Origin: Cokeromyces recurvatus
Lineage: Eukaryota; Mucoromycota; Mucoromycetes; Mucorales; Mucoraceae
Assembly: GCF_025118155.1 (NCBI RefSeq)
Contig: NW_026251392.1
Location: forward strand, 682,001 to 746,000
Length of the DNA stretch: 64,000 nt
Direction: 5' to 3'
Shown here: positions 47,471-59,327 of the stretch, piece after piece
How the letters are laid out: each line of letters starts with the position of its first letter
How positions within the stretch are numbered: position 1 is the stretch's first letter
The notes under the pieces: model-generated
The model's input: the letters and a program-made list of their open reading frames with translations, nothing else
Told to the model about the DNA's origin: nothing
The model's database searches: none
Made by a program: the position numbers and the translations under genes

Positions 47471-48001
47471 AAAACTGAATCGAAAAGCCAAATTCAACTT
47501 CCCTCATATCAAAACCAATATATGAGTGTATCTTAAGTAATCATTTTATTATGCATAATGATATAAGTAATATCATTAAGTAACAGTTTTGGTTCCTTAA
47601 TTCATATTCATATTATTAGTTGCTGTCTTTAATGATATATTTGTGCGATATTTCTTGCAAAATATCCAATAAAAATAATAAAAAGACAAAAGAAGTCGAT
47701 GAGACCGGACAATTGTACTAAAATTAATCGTTTTATTTATGAATCTAAATTGATGGGGTATTTATAAGGATTGTTAAAGAGGCCTGACATAAGATGTGAA
47801 TTAGAAAAGTGTTATAGATAATGAGTGTTAAAAGTTTTAATATTATTTGATAAAATGGATCAAGAAAGTTTCAAGAGAATTTAGATAAAGTTCCTTGAAT
47901 AAATTTATGATCCACATGTTTAATCAAGAAACATGACGTTATAAGCCAGTTCATGACAATTTGATTGTATTGTACAAATGGTTGTAGATATATAGTTTGC
48001 A

Positions 48002-49563
48002 TTATAATCTGTAGCAATTGAGTGATTTTTCGTTTTGTTTTTGAATATGTGCATGTTGTTTTGCAGAGAGATATACAACTTTGTCAACTGTAATCAACTC
48101 CATCGGATTCCCGTTCCTTTTCTTTATTTTACACGTGTATTCTGCTAGAGCTATCAAATCTTTGCTTCCCTTGTTTGCAACCAGTCTTTCTTTGATTGTG
48201 GAGAAGTCCTTTATTTGATTGCGGTATGACCAGTTCTTTAATGTTTGTGAAGCTTTGAACAGCTTCAAAATTATTTTGTATTGCTCATCCTTGAATATTT
48301 TTTGATGAGAAATGTGATTCAGAATAACCGATGTTAACATTATCAACGGGGTACTATTTCTGATATTTTGTGGATTTTCAGTGGCAAAGCCTTTTCCATA
48401 AAATCGACTACTGATGCAGGCCCATTCGAATGGTGATGACAGTTATGTCCAATTTCTTAGACTTCTTACTTGAAAGCGTGCTTTCACGCCATCAGCATGA
48501 CAATTTACATATATGTTCTCGCTTGTAAAAGAGTCTCCGTCAACTGACTCCTTCAGCGGCACATTTGGCCCCAAAAAGGGTACAACATCATTCGACATAT
48601 TGCTGCCACATATTCCACCAGTCAAAAGCATCTCAAACCTACCCCAAAAGATTGATAATTTAAACCAGGACTTTCCTTTCTCCGTCTTATTTTTCACCTT
48701 AGTGACAAGATTGCTTGGATACTTATCCAACAAAGCCGTTATGGCAGATTCGTCAATGTATAAATTATTTTTATAATAAACTTCAAACTGTGTTGCAAAT
48801 ATCCAGTTTTTCCGAAAAACAATAACTGCTTCCAGTAATTTGGGTGATATGATTTTCTTAATATTATCTTCTGCATCTTGTTTACTTTGTACTTCTTTCA
48901 ATAGCATATCACTATTAATATTGCCCAATTGGTACATTTTCTTATCTATTATATCGGCCAAGGGAGCAGGGATAACTTCATTTTTAGTACAGCCTTTTTT
49001 TTTTCTTCCTTTTGTTCAAAATACAGTGATTTCAATTTCTTTACACTTTCCATCACTTCTCTGATAAGCGAAGGGGTTCTTCTTTTTTCTCTACTGTATG
49101 TATTGTAGTTGTTAATTCTTTTTACAACAATGCCTTTTTTAATATGAGAGCTGACTACTTGATTCATGACCGCATGGTTATGCTCGTCTTCAACAGACAA
49201 ATCAAAAGATGAATTGTACAGTTTTGGAATACTAGATAGAAAAGAATAAGCGTTATTTGATGTAATTGGATCTGAGAACTTTACTATCAAACTTGCCAGA
49301 TAGTAGAAACAATTTAATTGTGTATATAACGCACTGTAATCAATACAGTGGATGTACAGATGTATGCTGGCATTAATTATTGTAGTGTGGAAAAAGCTAC
49401 CCAGTTGATCCATTAATACTAAATCAAACACTTCACCATTCTTAATATGTCTACACTTTTCAAACATTGATTTTGACGCGAGGGCTAAGTTGAGTTCGGC
49501 TTTTCGATTCAGTTTTGAGTTAATGATCATCAAAATATCATTTGGTAGATTATAGATATGCAT
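48002..49563 (-). pseudogene. F-box-like gene of unknown function, frame-broken
   Basis: The minus-strand reading begins at ATG 49563 with MHIYNLPNDILMIINSKLNR and KAELNLALASKSMFEKCRHI, an F-box-like start (LPxDIL...L.LASK.MF). It goes on about 200 residues, then slips frame at or near an A-rich stretch (48955-49010), continuing EVIPAPLADIIDKKMYQLGN, RFEMLLTGGICGSNMSNDVV, YVNCHADGVKARFQV, then more frame changes and stops near 48440-48350, and a final piece YLSAKQHAHIQKQNEKSLNC. Taken together it looks like a member of a lineage-specific F-box-containing family that has accumulated defects. The region upstream of 49563 in the same frame is Tc1 element sequence and is not part of the gene. Confidence 0.55.
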
Positions 49564-49599
49564 CTTATTCAGTCGTGAGAGTGAGATAATCAAAAGATA

Positions 49600-50826
49600 C
49601 AGTGACCCACAAAAGTGTGGAGTTTTAAGTAATTTATGCAAATTCGCGGTAACTAATCGTTTATTTATTAAGCAAAGTGCTATATGGTATGTACTAGCGG
49701 AAAGATAGAAGCCTCCTCTTTCTGATGAAACCCATAGCATATATGCACTATATGATGATTTTATTTCAAAAATCATGTTAAAAGCTACATGTATGCAAAT
49801 AGTTTATTGAAAAATGAAATAAACAACGTACCTTTAATGTTTAGTACTTAATAGCAGCACCTTTTGCTTTTATTACTATTTCAACACGTCTTGGCATACT
49901 TTCTATGTGTTTTAAGCATATTTCTGTTGTGAATTTATTGTACCAATCATCAGCAACTCGCTCCCATAACTCATCCATGTTCTTTAGTGGTCTATCATAG
50001 GCAACAAGCTTGTACTTTCAAATAAGACCAAAGGTTTTCAGTTAGATTTAAATCAGGTGACTCTGATGGCCATTCAAGGACATTTACTTTATTTTTCTTG
50101 AACCAATTTTTTGTATATTTGGATGTATGCTTTGGATCATTGTCTTGTTGAAGGATTGCTTCTTTCTTACAAAGTCCATAACCCTTAAAAATATCATTCC
50201 CTTGACTATGTAAGTTCCAAGCAGCGTCCACTGTAGTGGTAAAATAACTAGTATAAAAAGATCGTGCAATCAATCTTCCAAGTAATGGGCTATTCTTCTT
50301 TGGTCTACCTTCTTTTACGTTAATCGCAACTTGATTTTCTTTGGCAATTTTGCTAATTTTCCTAGTTGACATGCCCATTGTCGTAGAAATATCTCTATAA
50401 GACTCCTTAGCATAAAGTTTTGCTAAAATATCCATCTTTTTATCGTAAGGAATTTGTCTAATTCTATTGTATATGATGATCTATGTGTTAATGGAAACGA
50501 TGCACAAATGTTGTTCAGATTAGTTATGAATTTGAGGAAAAACCGATATCAAATAGGAAGTAAACCTTTTTCTTAATTCAATTATGATATTAAATAATTT
50601 AAAAAAATCATTATGCAGCGAGACGGCTAAATCGCATAAAAGGACATGATTTGTTGTCAAAATGAACATTCATGCATGTAAATGAGGCTATGAAGCTATA
50701 AAAATAATATCAATTTTGTCAATTTTTCATTAAAAATACTTTTATTAATGTATCTTTATTCATTTATGTTGTGCATTAAGGAAAGCTAAAAATTATAAAT
50801 CATTGTCACATTTTTGTGAGTTACTG
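49600..50826 (-). mobile_element. Tc1-type DNA transposon, 1227 bp, internally deleted
   Basis: Bounded by TA at 49598-49599 and 50827-50828. Terminal repeats match in inverted orientation: left CAGTGACCCACAAAAGTGTG, right (reverse) CAGTAACTCACAAAAATGTG. Transposase on the minus strand from ATG 50435: HTH (LAKLYAKESYRDISTTMGMS), linker GRPKKNSPLLGRLIARSFYT, then directly second-Asp block AILQQDNDPKHTSKYTKNWF, WPSESPDLNLTENLWSYLK, a frame shift, and the typical Tc1 end LWERVADDWYNKFTTEICLK with SMPRRVEIVIKAKG to stop 49841. The region with the first catalytic Asp is missing, so the product (about 195 codons) cannot be active. Confidence 0.9.
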
Positions 50827-51449
50827 TAGATACATAACACCATAGCCCTTTTATGCCAAGGAGTAAATAACATGACACACTATAAATGTTACACGACCTC
50901 TTGGTATAGTCATTGAAACAGGAGTTGATGACTCAATCACTTCAATTTCAACTTTAAATACTCCCCCTAACTGTATTTAATTAAATATTGCTTACCCCTA
51001 AAAAAAACAACTTTTTTTTTCATTTTTCAAATATTTGCTTTCCACTGAAGACATTGAAGAGAAACATGTAAGTTGTTTTTGCAAACCATGCATGTACATG
51101 ATGTTAATCTTTATTTTAGTTGTGGCACAGCAACGAAAATGCGTCGATTTTGATATATATGATATTATTTTTTTATTTGAAACATACATGCTGCATTAAC
51201 AAAGACTCCACCAAGTAGCCGTAAGACCTCTTTCAAGAACTTCTAGTGGGAACGTCACCTACGTCACATCTCAAAGGTTCGCAGAATGTTTGAAGATGGG
51301 AAGTATGGAGGCAAAATTAGTAACGATGGCTTTTGTTGGTGGTATACGGGTTGAAATTCCCTGTGGCTACTTGTAGCTGCAAAAATGGGTGCCTTTCAAT
51401 GTTCTACCTCCACGTGGTGCACCTGGCTTAAACTAAATGAACATTAATA
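50827..51449. other. Spacer between two transposons
   Basis: No gene. The stretch 51190-51425 is less AT-rich than its surroundings but no open frame or motif was identified. It lies inside the composite structure 47152-53184. Confidence 0.4.
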
Positions 51450-53184
51450 TAGTGCTAACAGTGTCAAATGGCTATTTGCTTATTTCATTTGGCATTGTTA
51501 GAAAGTGTTTTTTTTTTCATCTTCACTTCTATTGTGGCCAATCATGAACCTCTCAGACTGCTATTATATGTCTATAGTAGAATATTCAAATATGGATATT
51601 GTCCTTCTAAGTCTACAATCAGTTATTATCATTAAATCTAATATTACTCATACTACACATTCCGTCTATATGGAACAATAACATCTATCTCATATAAATA
51701 CCTTGAATGTTTTTATTTAATAAAATGGTAACTTTAATTTTGGAGTATATAAACTTAAGATAAATCATATTGAAAATATCTATTGAAATGAGTAACGCCT
51801 TCTTTTACGAAAACGGTCAAGGCGACATTATTAATGAAGCTATGGACTGAGAAGAAGAGGCAGATCCTCACCAATTGGGGAATATATCAAACTATCTTAC
51901 TTATCAAAATACACAACCTCCTGAAGATACTGATCTTGGCGAGAGAAAATTGGAAAAGCTGGCAGAAAAGTCAGAAAAAAAAATCTTATTGTTGGGCGAC
52001 TGTAATGACGATCAAAAAGCTCTCTCTTTTTGTATTATCTTAAAACTAAGTTGTATAAAGCTAAACTTGCAGGTAGAATGACTGCTGTCGCTAAACGCAC
52101 AGTACAAAACTGGGCTAAAAGGCTTAATGAGGGCCCTAGGTGGGATATTTACAAGAAGCAGATCAACAGAGTCAACAGAAAGAAAAGTCAGTTTCAAGAA
52201 GAGCACAAGAATTACATTCGAGAACTGTACGACAACAATCCTTTTTGTCACCACCAAAGACGTTGTTGATAACTTGACAAAAGTATTCGAAGGATTCAGT
52301 TTGAAGAGCACTGTCGTTGGATCCTTCATCTCAAATGAGTGCAACTTATCAATTAAGAGAACCACTCGTTATCCTATTGCAAGAAACAATGGCACAAAAC
52401 TTGATCATCGCGTCAAATGGGTGCAAGACATGGCAAATTCAAATACAAGCTTTCTTCAGCAGGACTATGTTTTTTTTTGACGAAGCTGGATTTAATATTA
52501 ATATGAGACCTGTTTATGCCCGTTCCGAGCGCGACACTCCAACTGTGATCACTACATCCACCACCCAAGTAGCAGTATTGCACACAATCTTGGGTGCAAT
52601 TTGCACGAAGGGGGGTTGTAAATATAGATATAAGAGTACCTCAAAAGCTAAAGAAAGTTAAGGTAGCTGAAGGCTGCAAAAGAAAAACACCCAAGCTAAA
52701 AGATCCAGTACCCAGAGGAACTGTGACTGACCATTATTTGAGATTTGTATCTAATTACAATGAATTATATGGATGAGGTTCCTGAAATGAAAGGGTTTTT
52801 ATCTGGTCATGGACAACGCGCCCATTCATGTCTCTGTTGAAATTAGAACAATGATTGAGAACAGAGGCTATCAATGCGTATATCTTCCATCTTATTTACC
52901 AGAGCTCAATCCTATTAAACAGTTCTGGGATATTGTAAAGAACAAATTAAAACGTAACCAGTTCGAGGATATGGAAGATTTACAGACTGGAATAAAGGAG
53001 ACCTAAAACAATGTTCCCGTCTACTCTCTTTGAAATATTATTCAACACTCTGTCAGTGTCTTTGACAAATGTTCAGAAAAACAGCCCATCTAAAGTGGCC
53101 TTATAAATAAATTGTTTTCATTCATCTAAACAATAAAATGCCAAATAAAATAAGCAAAACTGCCATTTGCCACCGTTAGCATTG
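51450..53184 (+). mobile_element. Mariner-like DNA transposon, 1735 bp, with decayed transposase
   Basis: TA flanks at 51448-51449 and 53185-53186. Terminal repeats: left TAGTGCTAACAGTGTCAAAT, right (reverse) CAATGCTAACGGTGGCAAAT. Transposase (about 51789-53006, plus strand) is broken by several frame shifts. Its pieces are MSNAFFYENGQGDIINEAMD, VAKRTVQNWAKRLNEGPRWD with YKKQINRVNRKKSQ, FFDEAGFNINMRPVYARSER (first Asp), HTILGAICTKGG, VPRGTVTDHYLRFVSNYNEL, FYLVMDNAPIHVSVEIRTMI (second Asp) and VYLPSYLPELNPIKQFWDIV. In the last block the catalytic Glu is replaced by Lys. Same family as the copy C remnant at 23760-24987. Confidence 0.9.
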
Positions 53185-53905
53185 TATTTTAGTATCGATA
53201 ATGCATTTGGAGACATTGGATAGTATGCTTCTGATTTAAGGCGTATTATTGATACTGATAAAACATGAGCTGAAAAAAGATGATCTGATATTATATCTTA
53301 CAGCAAAATTTAGCCAACAAAGCGTTGTAAAAGTGTACAAATAGCCAAGACTAGATAATATAGTAGTTTGAATGAATTACAATAAAGTCAATAAATCGAC
53401 AGAATTTATATAAGCAGCAACAGAGGGGGGAAGGATATACATTCTATTTATATAATGATTTATTAGTGAGGTTCTAAGGATAATAGACACTGTAATAATA
53501 GGTAGAGAAACGAAAAGGAACAAAAAAAAAATGCATCTAAGCACCAGTATGAAATAACAGCTCTTTCTAGAATAAATAAATCGAAGTCGACCCAATAAAC
53601 TATGGTATAGTTGGATGCCGATAACCTTTCATCTTGATAATTTCTTATTTCCAGAATATATATATAAATAAAGAAAATGTAATGATATATAATCCTTAAT
53701 GTATATACATATTCGTGAAATGGTTATAAGGAAGATCTTATTTAAATCCAGCAATTAGGTTAGTTTACTTCAAGAAGAATAGGAATTTATTATAAAAAGA
53801 ACTTCAAGTGAATAATAGACAATGTATCATTAGATTAAAAAGAAAGAAACACAGCTTTAGTTTGTTTATAATTTGAAATTTTATTAACAATATACATAAT
53901 CAAGT
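53185..53905. other. Gene-free region
   Basis: AT-rich downstream region of INTS3 with no feature recognised. Confidence 0.5.
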
Positions 53906-55638
53906 TTACTCCTCATCTGATGAATCAAATACAAGTGAACGTTTCTTTTTACGGGTTAATTCTGAATAATAATAAATAGAAGACTTAATAAAAAAAAATC
54001 ATTTATCTTCTTTTTTATTATTTTCTTACCTGGTAACCAGTCCTTAGGACATGAATAGTCTACCAAATCACCAAGCTTTGCAATATTTGCTAATAATTTT
54101 CTGTCTCGTTTAAAGAATTCTATGTAAAAGGATAAATAAATAAATAAATATTTTTTGTAAAATGACTGTTGCAATTATTACCTGAACTTGACTTTTGACT
54201 CCACCAGGTATTTAATAAAGATAAAAGTGTTGTAATTGAAAATGACGATTGTACTTCCTCTTCTGATTCTATTTGATCTACAAGAGATATAATAAGATCT
54301 GAAAGGGAACTTAAAAATATAGTTGACAAATTATTTGCCCAATATTGCAACGAAGCAATTACAAACTGAACTTGTGATTGTGCAAGATTGTGTTCATCAG
54401 GAACGATTTGAATTATCGAGTATAATAAGGGTTTTGAAGGTGGCACGGATGATAAAATAGAAAATAATGAAGGTACAATTTCATTTTTAACTATAATTTT
54501 TTTTTAAAAAAGAAAAAGTTTAGTGTTACAAGAATAAAAGTGAGTTTATAAATACTTTACAGTTTGTTTTCAATACGTCAATAATTTGAGGCGTTTGGAA
54601 AAAATCTTCAATAGTTTGTTGCCTGCCTTGAAGTTCTGCTGCTAATAATTGCCAGCAACACATCATTTCATAGGTAGCTAAGGAAAATGACTCGACAAAG
54701 AAACTTTTATCTAATTTATCTCCAAAAATTTGTAAGGAACCATAATGTAAGCAAAATGTTATTTTGCCCATCTTAAAAAAAGAAATACATATTAGTTAAA
54801 CTCTATTAAATAAATAAATATGTATATATATTGATTCTAATAACCTACAGTATCTGGTAATAGCATGAATAGTGTCAGTTTTAGAACTTCCAAGTTACCT
54901 AATGTAGCATCGGCAAAATAACGGTATAATAGAGGTATAAGATTATTAAATAGTATCACATTTTGCTCAGCTAACATCTGAAATTACAAACCAAACAGTT
55001 TCAATAAAAATATCAAAAAATAACTATTTCTTTTAGTACCTGTAAATCTCCTTTTAAATATTCCTTCAAGTATTCATTTTGATCAATTGTTGCCTTTTCA
55101 ATATTATAAGCGTGCATAACATATGCTTTATAATTGTTTACTATTTTGGGAAACCAGTCTGCAATATTTGTTGAGTCAATGTCTTCATTTAGATCTATTT
55201 TACTAGAAAGAGAAACAGTAATATTAAAAAATAAAGAATTATGAATAAACTGTACTAGAAGCAGAGATCATAAACATTTGTATTTACTTTGCTATGAAGG
55301 ACCACCATCGCATACCAATAATATGACGTCTGCTTTTCTTTTTTTGATTATGTGAAATATATCCTATTAACTGTATGATTTTATTTTTTAAGGCATCTGT
55401 ATCACAGTCCTTCCAAAATGCTATCATAATCAAGTCAAAGACATCCTTTGTATCATCTGTTAAAACTGCATTTTCATCCTCTTTTTTTTCTAGTGAATTA
55501 TTATTATTCGATAAATCTGCATGAGATAACATGTTAGCTGCTACTATATTACAAATATGAGTTCTAATTGCTAAGGCAAGTGATTCAGCGGGAATAGCCT
55601 ATAATTAATATATTTAATATAAAGACTATTTATATATA

Positions 55639-55674
<36 letters not shown>

Positions 55675-58298
55675 TATACCATTCGCAAAAATACAGCCAA
55701 TATTTCTTTTAAACTTCGTTTTGCAATGACAATTTGTAGTCGATATTCATCTTGATCATTTGCCTTTTGAGAAGCCCTAGCTGCACTACATGATTCTTTA
55801 AATCGTTTCAGAGAATCACCAAAGATCCAATATGATTGATTGGATTGAATTCCTTCTGTATCTTTATTTACTTCATCTTCTTCATCATCATATTCATTAT
55901 CTTCTGTAGCAATTACTGATATTACCCCTTCCATCATATCTTGATTTGATTCGTCAGACTCTTTCACAGGTTGACTTGATTCTTCTTCTTCTTCTTTTTC
56001 TTCTTCTTCTTCTATATTGCTCATCTTTTCATCTTCTCTTTCACTCGTTTCAGCAGATTTATCTGATTCTCCATAAAGAAAAGCATCTACCTCATCATCA
56101 TCTTTAATAACTGGAGCAGCTAACGAAGCTCTACGCGATAATGGTTGACTCTGCTTTTGTTGTATTAAATTATCATACTCATTATCACCTTCATCCGTTT
56201 TACCTTGCTTAATCACTTCTGTTGACTCTGTCTTTAGATAGCTTTTTTGAGGCATTGTTTCTAAGCTTGTAGATGGTGTAATTGAAGATAACATCGACAC
56301 AGAAGCTGGTAAAGCAGGAATTTGTTGACGATGATCTTCGACCAGAAATTCTGAAAATAACGATTGCATATATCCTCTGGTAGTTGCATCTGTTTTGGGA
56401 CATTTATAGATAGGAATTAAACTACGTATGACTCCTTTACTTAAGATAATTTGCATTCCACAAGCGACACATTGGACCATATAATCTTTCATTGGTGGAA
56501 AATATTTATCTACAGAATATTTGAGGAATTCCATAATTTCAGCAGTAATTAAAGGATATCGCTCCACAGATCTTTCCATTAATAACATGGCAGGCTCTAC
56601 AAGAAAATAAAAAAAATTATTATTAATGTGTAGACAACTCTATATGACTTGACCATATACCAATAAACATAATATTTTCCGTAGGTGTAAAGAAAAGCCA
56701 ATCAAAAATCAATGCTGTTTTAACGTTGGCAGCGACTGTTTTACTCTTTGTCGAGGGAAAAAAAAAAGATAAATACGATATAATAAAAACCATATTTATT
56801 ATCATATTACCTTGATTGATCTCATCAAACTTCCAATAATAACATATCGAGGCACAATATCACTTTGAAGGATTTGATTAGAAGGATACCAACCAGCTAC
56901 TAAATATCGAATTATATCCACATAAAATGGCTCTGACTCGGGTGTACTTAAAAATCTCTGTATAAACCAATTCAAATTTCTTTGATAATGGTTGATTCGA
57001 AGCTAATAAATAAATAAATTGTTAAAAAAAAAGATTATATACATATTCCCATTAAGCTTACATTTTGTACAATATAAAGTAATTTACATTCCATATCAGG
57101 AGTCAATCTGCATTTTAGGAATTCTTTGGGCGTAGAAGTTTTTAACATCGTGTCTATGCCTTTATATATACATACATAAACATGAATAACGTAATCTTTT
57201 AAAATGCATCTATTTGCTAACCTTTAAATCTTGGTGAAAGTTTCTGAGGATTATTTAATAAATCATTCCAAAATTGAGAAAATTCAGGTACTGATGATAA
57301 ATCATGTAAAATTCGAATCAAATCTCTTCCTATAGGAACACATAACATCCACTAATATAATAAAAAAAAAATAATAATAATAATAATTAACATATAAAAA
57401 TAATCTCAATTAGTATAGCTTAAAAAAAATACCTTTTCTCTCAACAAACTTATTACAAATTGAATCTCTTTTTGTTGAAGTGCAAGGAGTTGAACTGATC
57501 GACTATGATCAGTAATAACTCTTAAATAGGTATAAACAAAGGTTGCGATCACTTTGGGATTTATATCCAACCAGGATTTATGTAGTTCACATAGTTTTAA
57601 GATTTGATCACATAATAGTAAATTAGATTGACTGATATCTCCTCCACGAATTTGTCTCATTAAATATAAATAAAGAATATCAACATTTTTTACTGTCAAA
57701 TTTGTTAATTCACTAATTAGCCAGAACATCTATTTAATATATGCATATTTGTATATATGTCAGTTGCGTATCTATCCAAGAACTTCAGACAAAAAAAAAG
57801 ATTACTTTATCGTCTTTTCTCTTTTCGTTACCTGTTCTCGAACTTGTAGTCGTAATTGCTGGAATTTAACAGAAGTTACTAATACTTGAAGTTTATTGAC
57901 AACAACTGAAAAATGATCTCGATTAACAAAACAGATATGTTGAAAATACTATATTACAAAATACAAATAAGAGTTACAGTTAAACATCTACTTATAAAAG
58001 TAATTACCATACGTCCATTAGGTGACTCCGTTAATGCACCATAGAGTAATGCACTTATCATATCATTATATTCTTTTTTATTTTGTGAAGACTTATCCTG
58101 AAGATAATTATGAAGTTCAATTTCAGACTTATTTTTAATGGCTTCACAATGTCTCGCGTAAAGTTTTGCTAATTCCTGAATATAAAGTTAATTATGTAAA
58201 TGCTGTTCAACATTATTTATAATTACTGTGTCAAATTCATCATGGTCTATCGAATCGAAATCATATAACCTTGAACGAGGCTCATTTTCCAATTCCAT
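53906..58298 (-). CDS. INTS3: Integrator complex subunit 3 (INTS3) homologue
   Basis: Many exons from ATG 58298 to stop 53906. Diagnostic block in exon 57729-57430: MFWLISELTNLTVKNVDILY, QIRGGDISQSNLLLCDQILK, FVYTYLRVITDH then LALQQKEIQFVISLLREKV, matching the INTS3 N-terminal repeat region (VRELVKSGV..., GGDIS..N..L, VYTYLRLIVDH, LRQKEVDFCIGLLRE). Further along: IKTALIFDWLFFTPTENIMF reads across the intron region at 56700 (minus frame VAANVKTALIFDWLFFTPTE), RYPLITAEIMEFLKYSVDKY, an acidic linker (55900-56050), then helical exons and the basic-acidic tail KKKRSLVFDSSDEE. In animals INTS3 is in Integrator, which ends transcription of snRNAs and paused genes, and also in the SOSS DNA-repair complex. 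An intron near 55640-55680 holds a GTAT microsatellite. Head-to-head with the eS31 fusion gene, with 202 bp between start codons. Confidence 0.85.
55640..55678 (-). repeat. TATG/CATA microsatellite in an INTS3 intron
   Basis: About ten tandem TATG units on the plus strand, preceded by a TA run. They lie between two coding exons of INTS3, just before the exon starting near 55679. Confidence 0.85.
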
Positions 58299-58500
58299 AT
58301 TTTATATGAATATGTATATAATATAAATATATAAGGGATAATTATGTATCTTAACTTATGCATCTCTCCCGCAAAATAAAGGTATCATGCCAACATAAGC
58401 CACTTAAACCTACGTGCGACTGCTAAACCCAAAATTTTATATTCCTCTTCTTCTTCTTCAAAAATTAAGCATCTCTGTTCTCTTTAATTTCTTGTTAGCA
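58299..58500. promoter_or_regulatory. Short bidirectional promoter region, INTS3 / eS31
   Basis: Only 202 bp separate the two start codons. The half next to the eS31 fusion has a pyrimidine tract (TCCTCTTCTTCTTCTTC) before the ATG, the kind of 5' leader often seen in ribosomal protein genes. A GCTAAACCC block lies about 75 bp upstream of the ATG. No protein-binding site is proven. Confidence 0.45.
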
Positions 58501-59136
58501 ATGCAACTTTTTGTCAAGTCTCTTGCCGGCAACACCCTCGCTTTTGAGGTTGCCCCTACCACTTCAGTTGAAAATGTAAAGGCCATGATTGCCGCTCGCG
58601 AAGGTACCGATATGTAATAAAAATAAGACACATTCTTGATGATTGTTTTTGTTTTGACTTTTATATAATACATATATAAATGTATATATTTATATAAAGG
58701 TATTGATGCCGAATATCAATGTCTTTCTTTTGCCGGTAAGTCTCTTCAAAACTCTCAAGCTCTCGTTCTTTATGGTGTTCAAGATAATTCTACTCTTCAC
58801 CTTAACGCTGAACTTCTCGGTGGTGGTAAGAAGAGAAAGAAGAAGACTTACACTACCCCCAAGAAGATTAAGCACAAGCGCACTAAGGTTAAGTTGGCTA
58901 TTCTCAAGTACTATAAGGTTGATGAGTCTGGTAAGATCACTCGTCTTCGTCGTGAATGCCCTAACGCTACCTGTGGTGCTGGTGTCTTCATGGCTAAGCA
59001 CAAAGATCGTCAATATTGTGGCAAGTGTCACTTAACTTATGTTTTCCAAAAGGTAACTATTATTCTATTCTTACAGCATCAAACATGTACTTAATCATTT
59101 TTTTTTTATTTTGTATACTAGGAACAACAAGCTTAA
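58501..59136 (+). CDS. Diverged ubiquitin-like domain fused to ribosomal protein eS31 (RPS27A/RPS31), 156 aa
   Basis: Three exons (58501-58603, 58700-59052, 59122-59136) joined in frame. N-terminal 75 residues: [75 protein letters not shown]. The C-terminal part is a normal eS31: [40 protein letters not shown], then the zinc ribbon cysteines in [20 protein letters not shown] and [10 protein letters not shown]. eS31 is a small-subunit protein near the decoding site; it is normally made as a ubiquitin fusion whose ubiquitin is cut off. Here the ubiquitin part keeps the fold pattern and a Gly-Gly cleavage site, but most lysines and the LRLRGG tail sequence have changed. Only the last exon (EQQA) is tiny. 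Confidence 0.9.
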
Positions 59137-59327
59137 GTTTTCTTTTTGTGAAGAAGAAAAAAAACAGTTGTAATTACTAGCAATAAATAAAGTTAATATT
59201 ATGTTTACTTCATTTTATTTCATGTAAGAGAAGTGATATAATAAGGGTAAAATCATACTTGAATGGACTACAACGATTTATACATCTAATTTATTCCGCT
59301 CATTTATATGTAAATGTTCGTTACATA

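Noticed and set aside
58690..59035. Open frames on both strands over the eS31 gene
   Set aside because: Shadows of the conserved eS31 coding frame.
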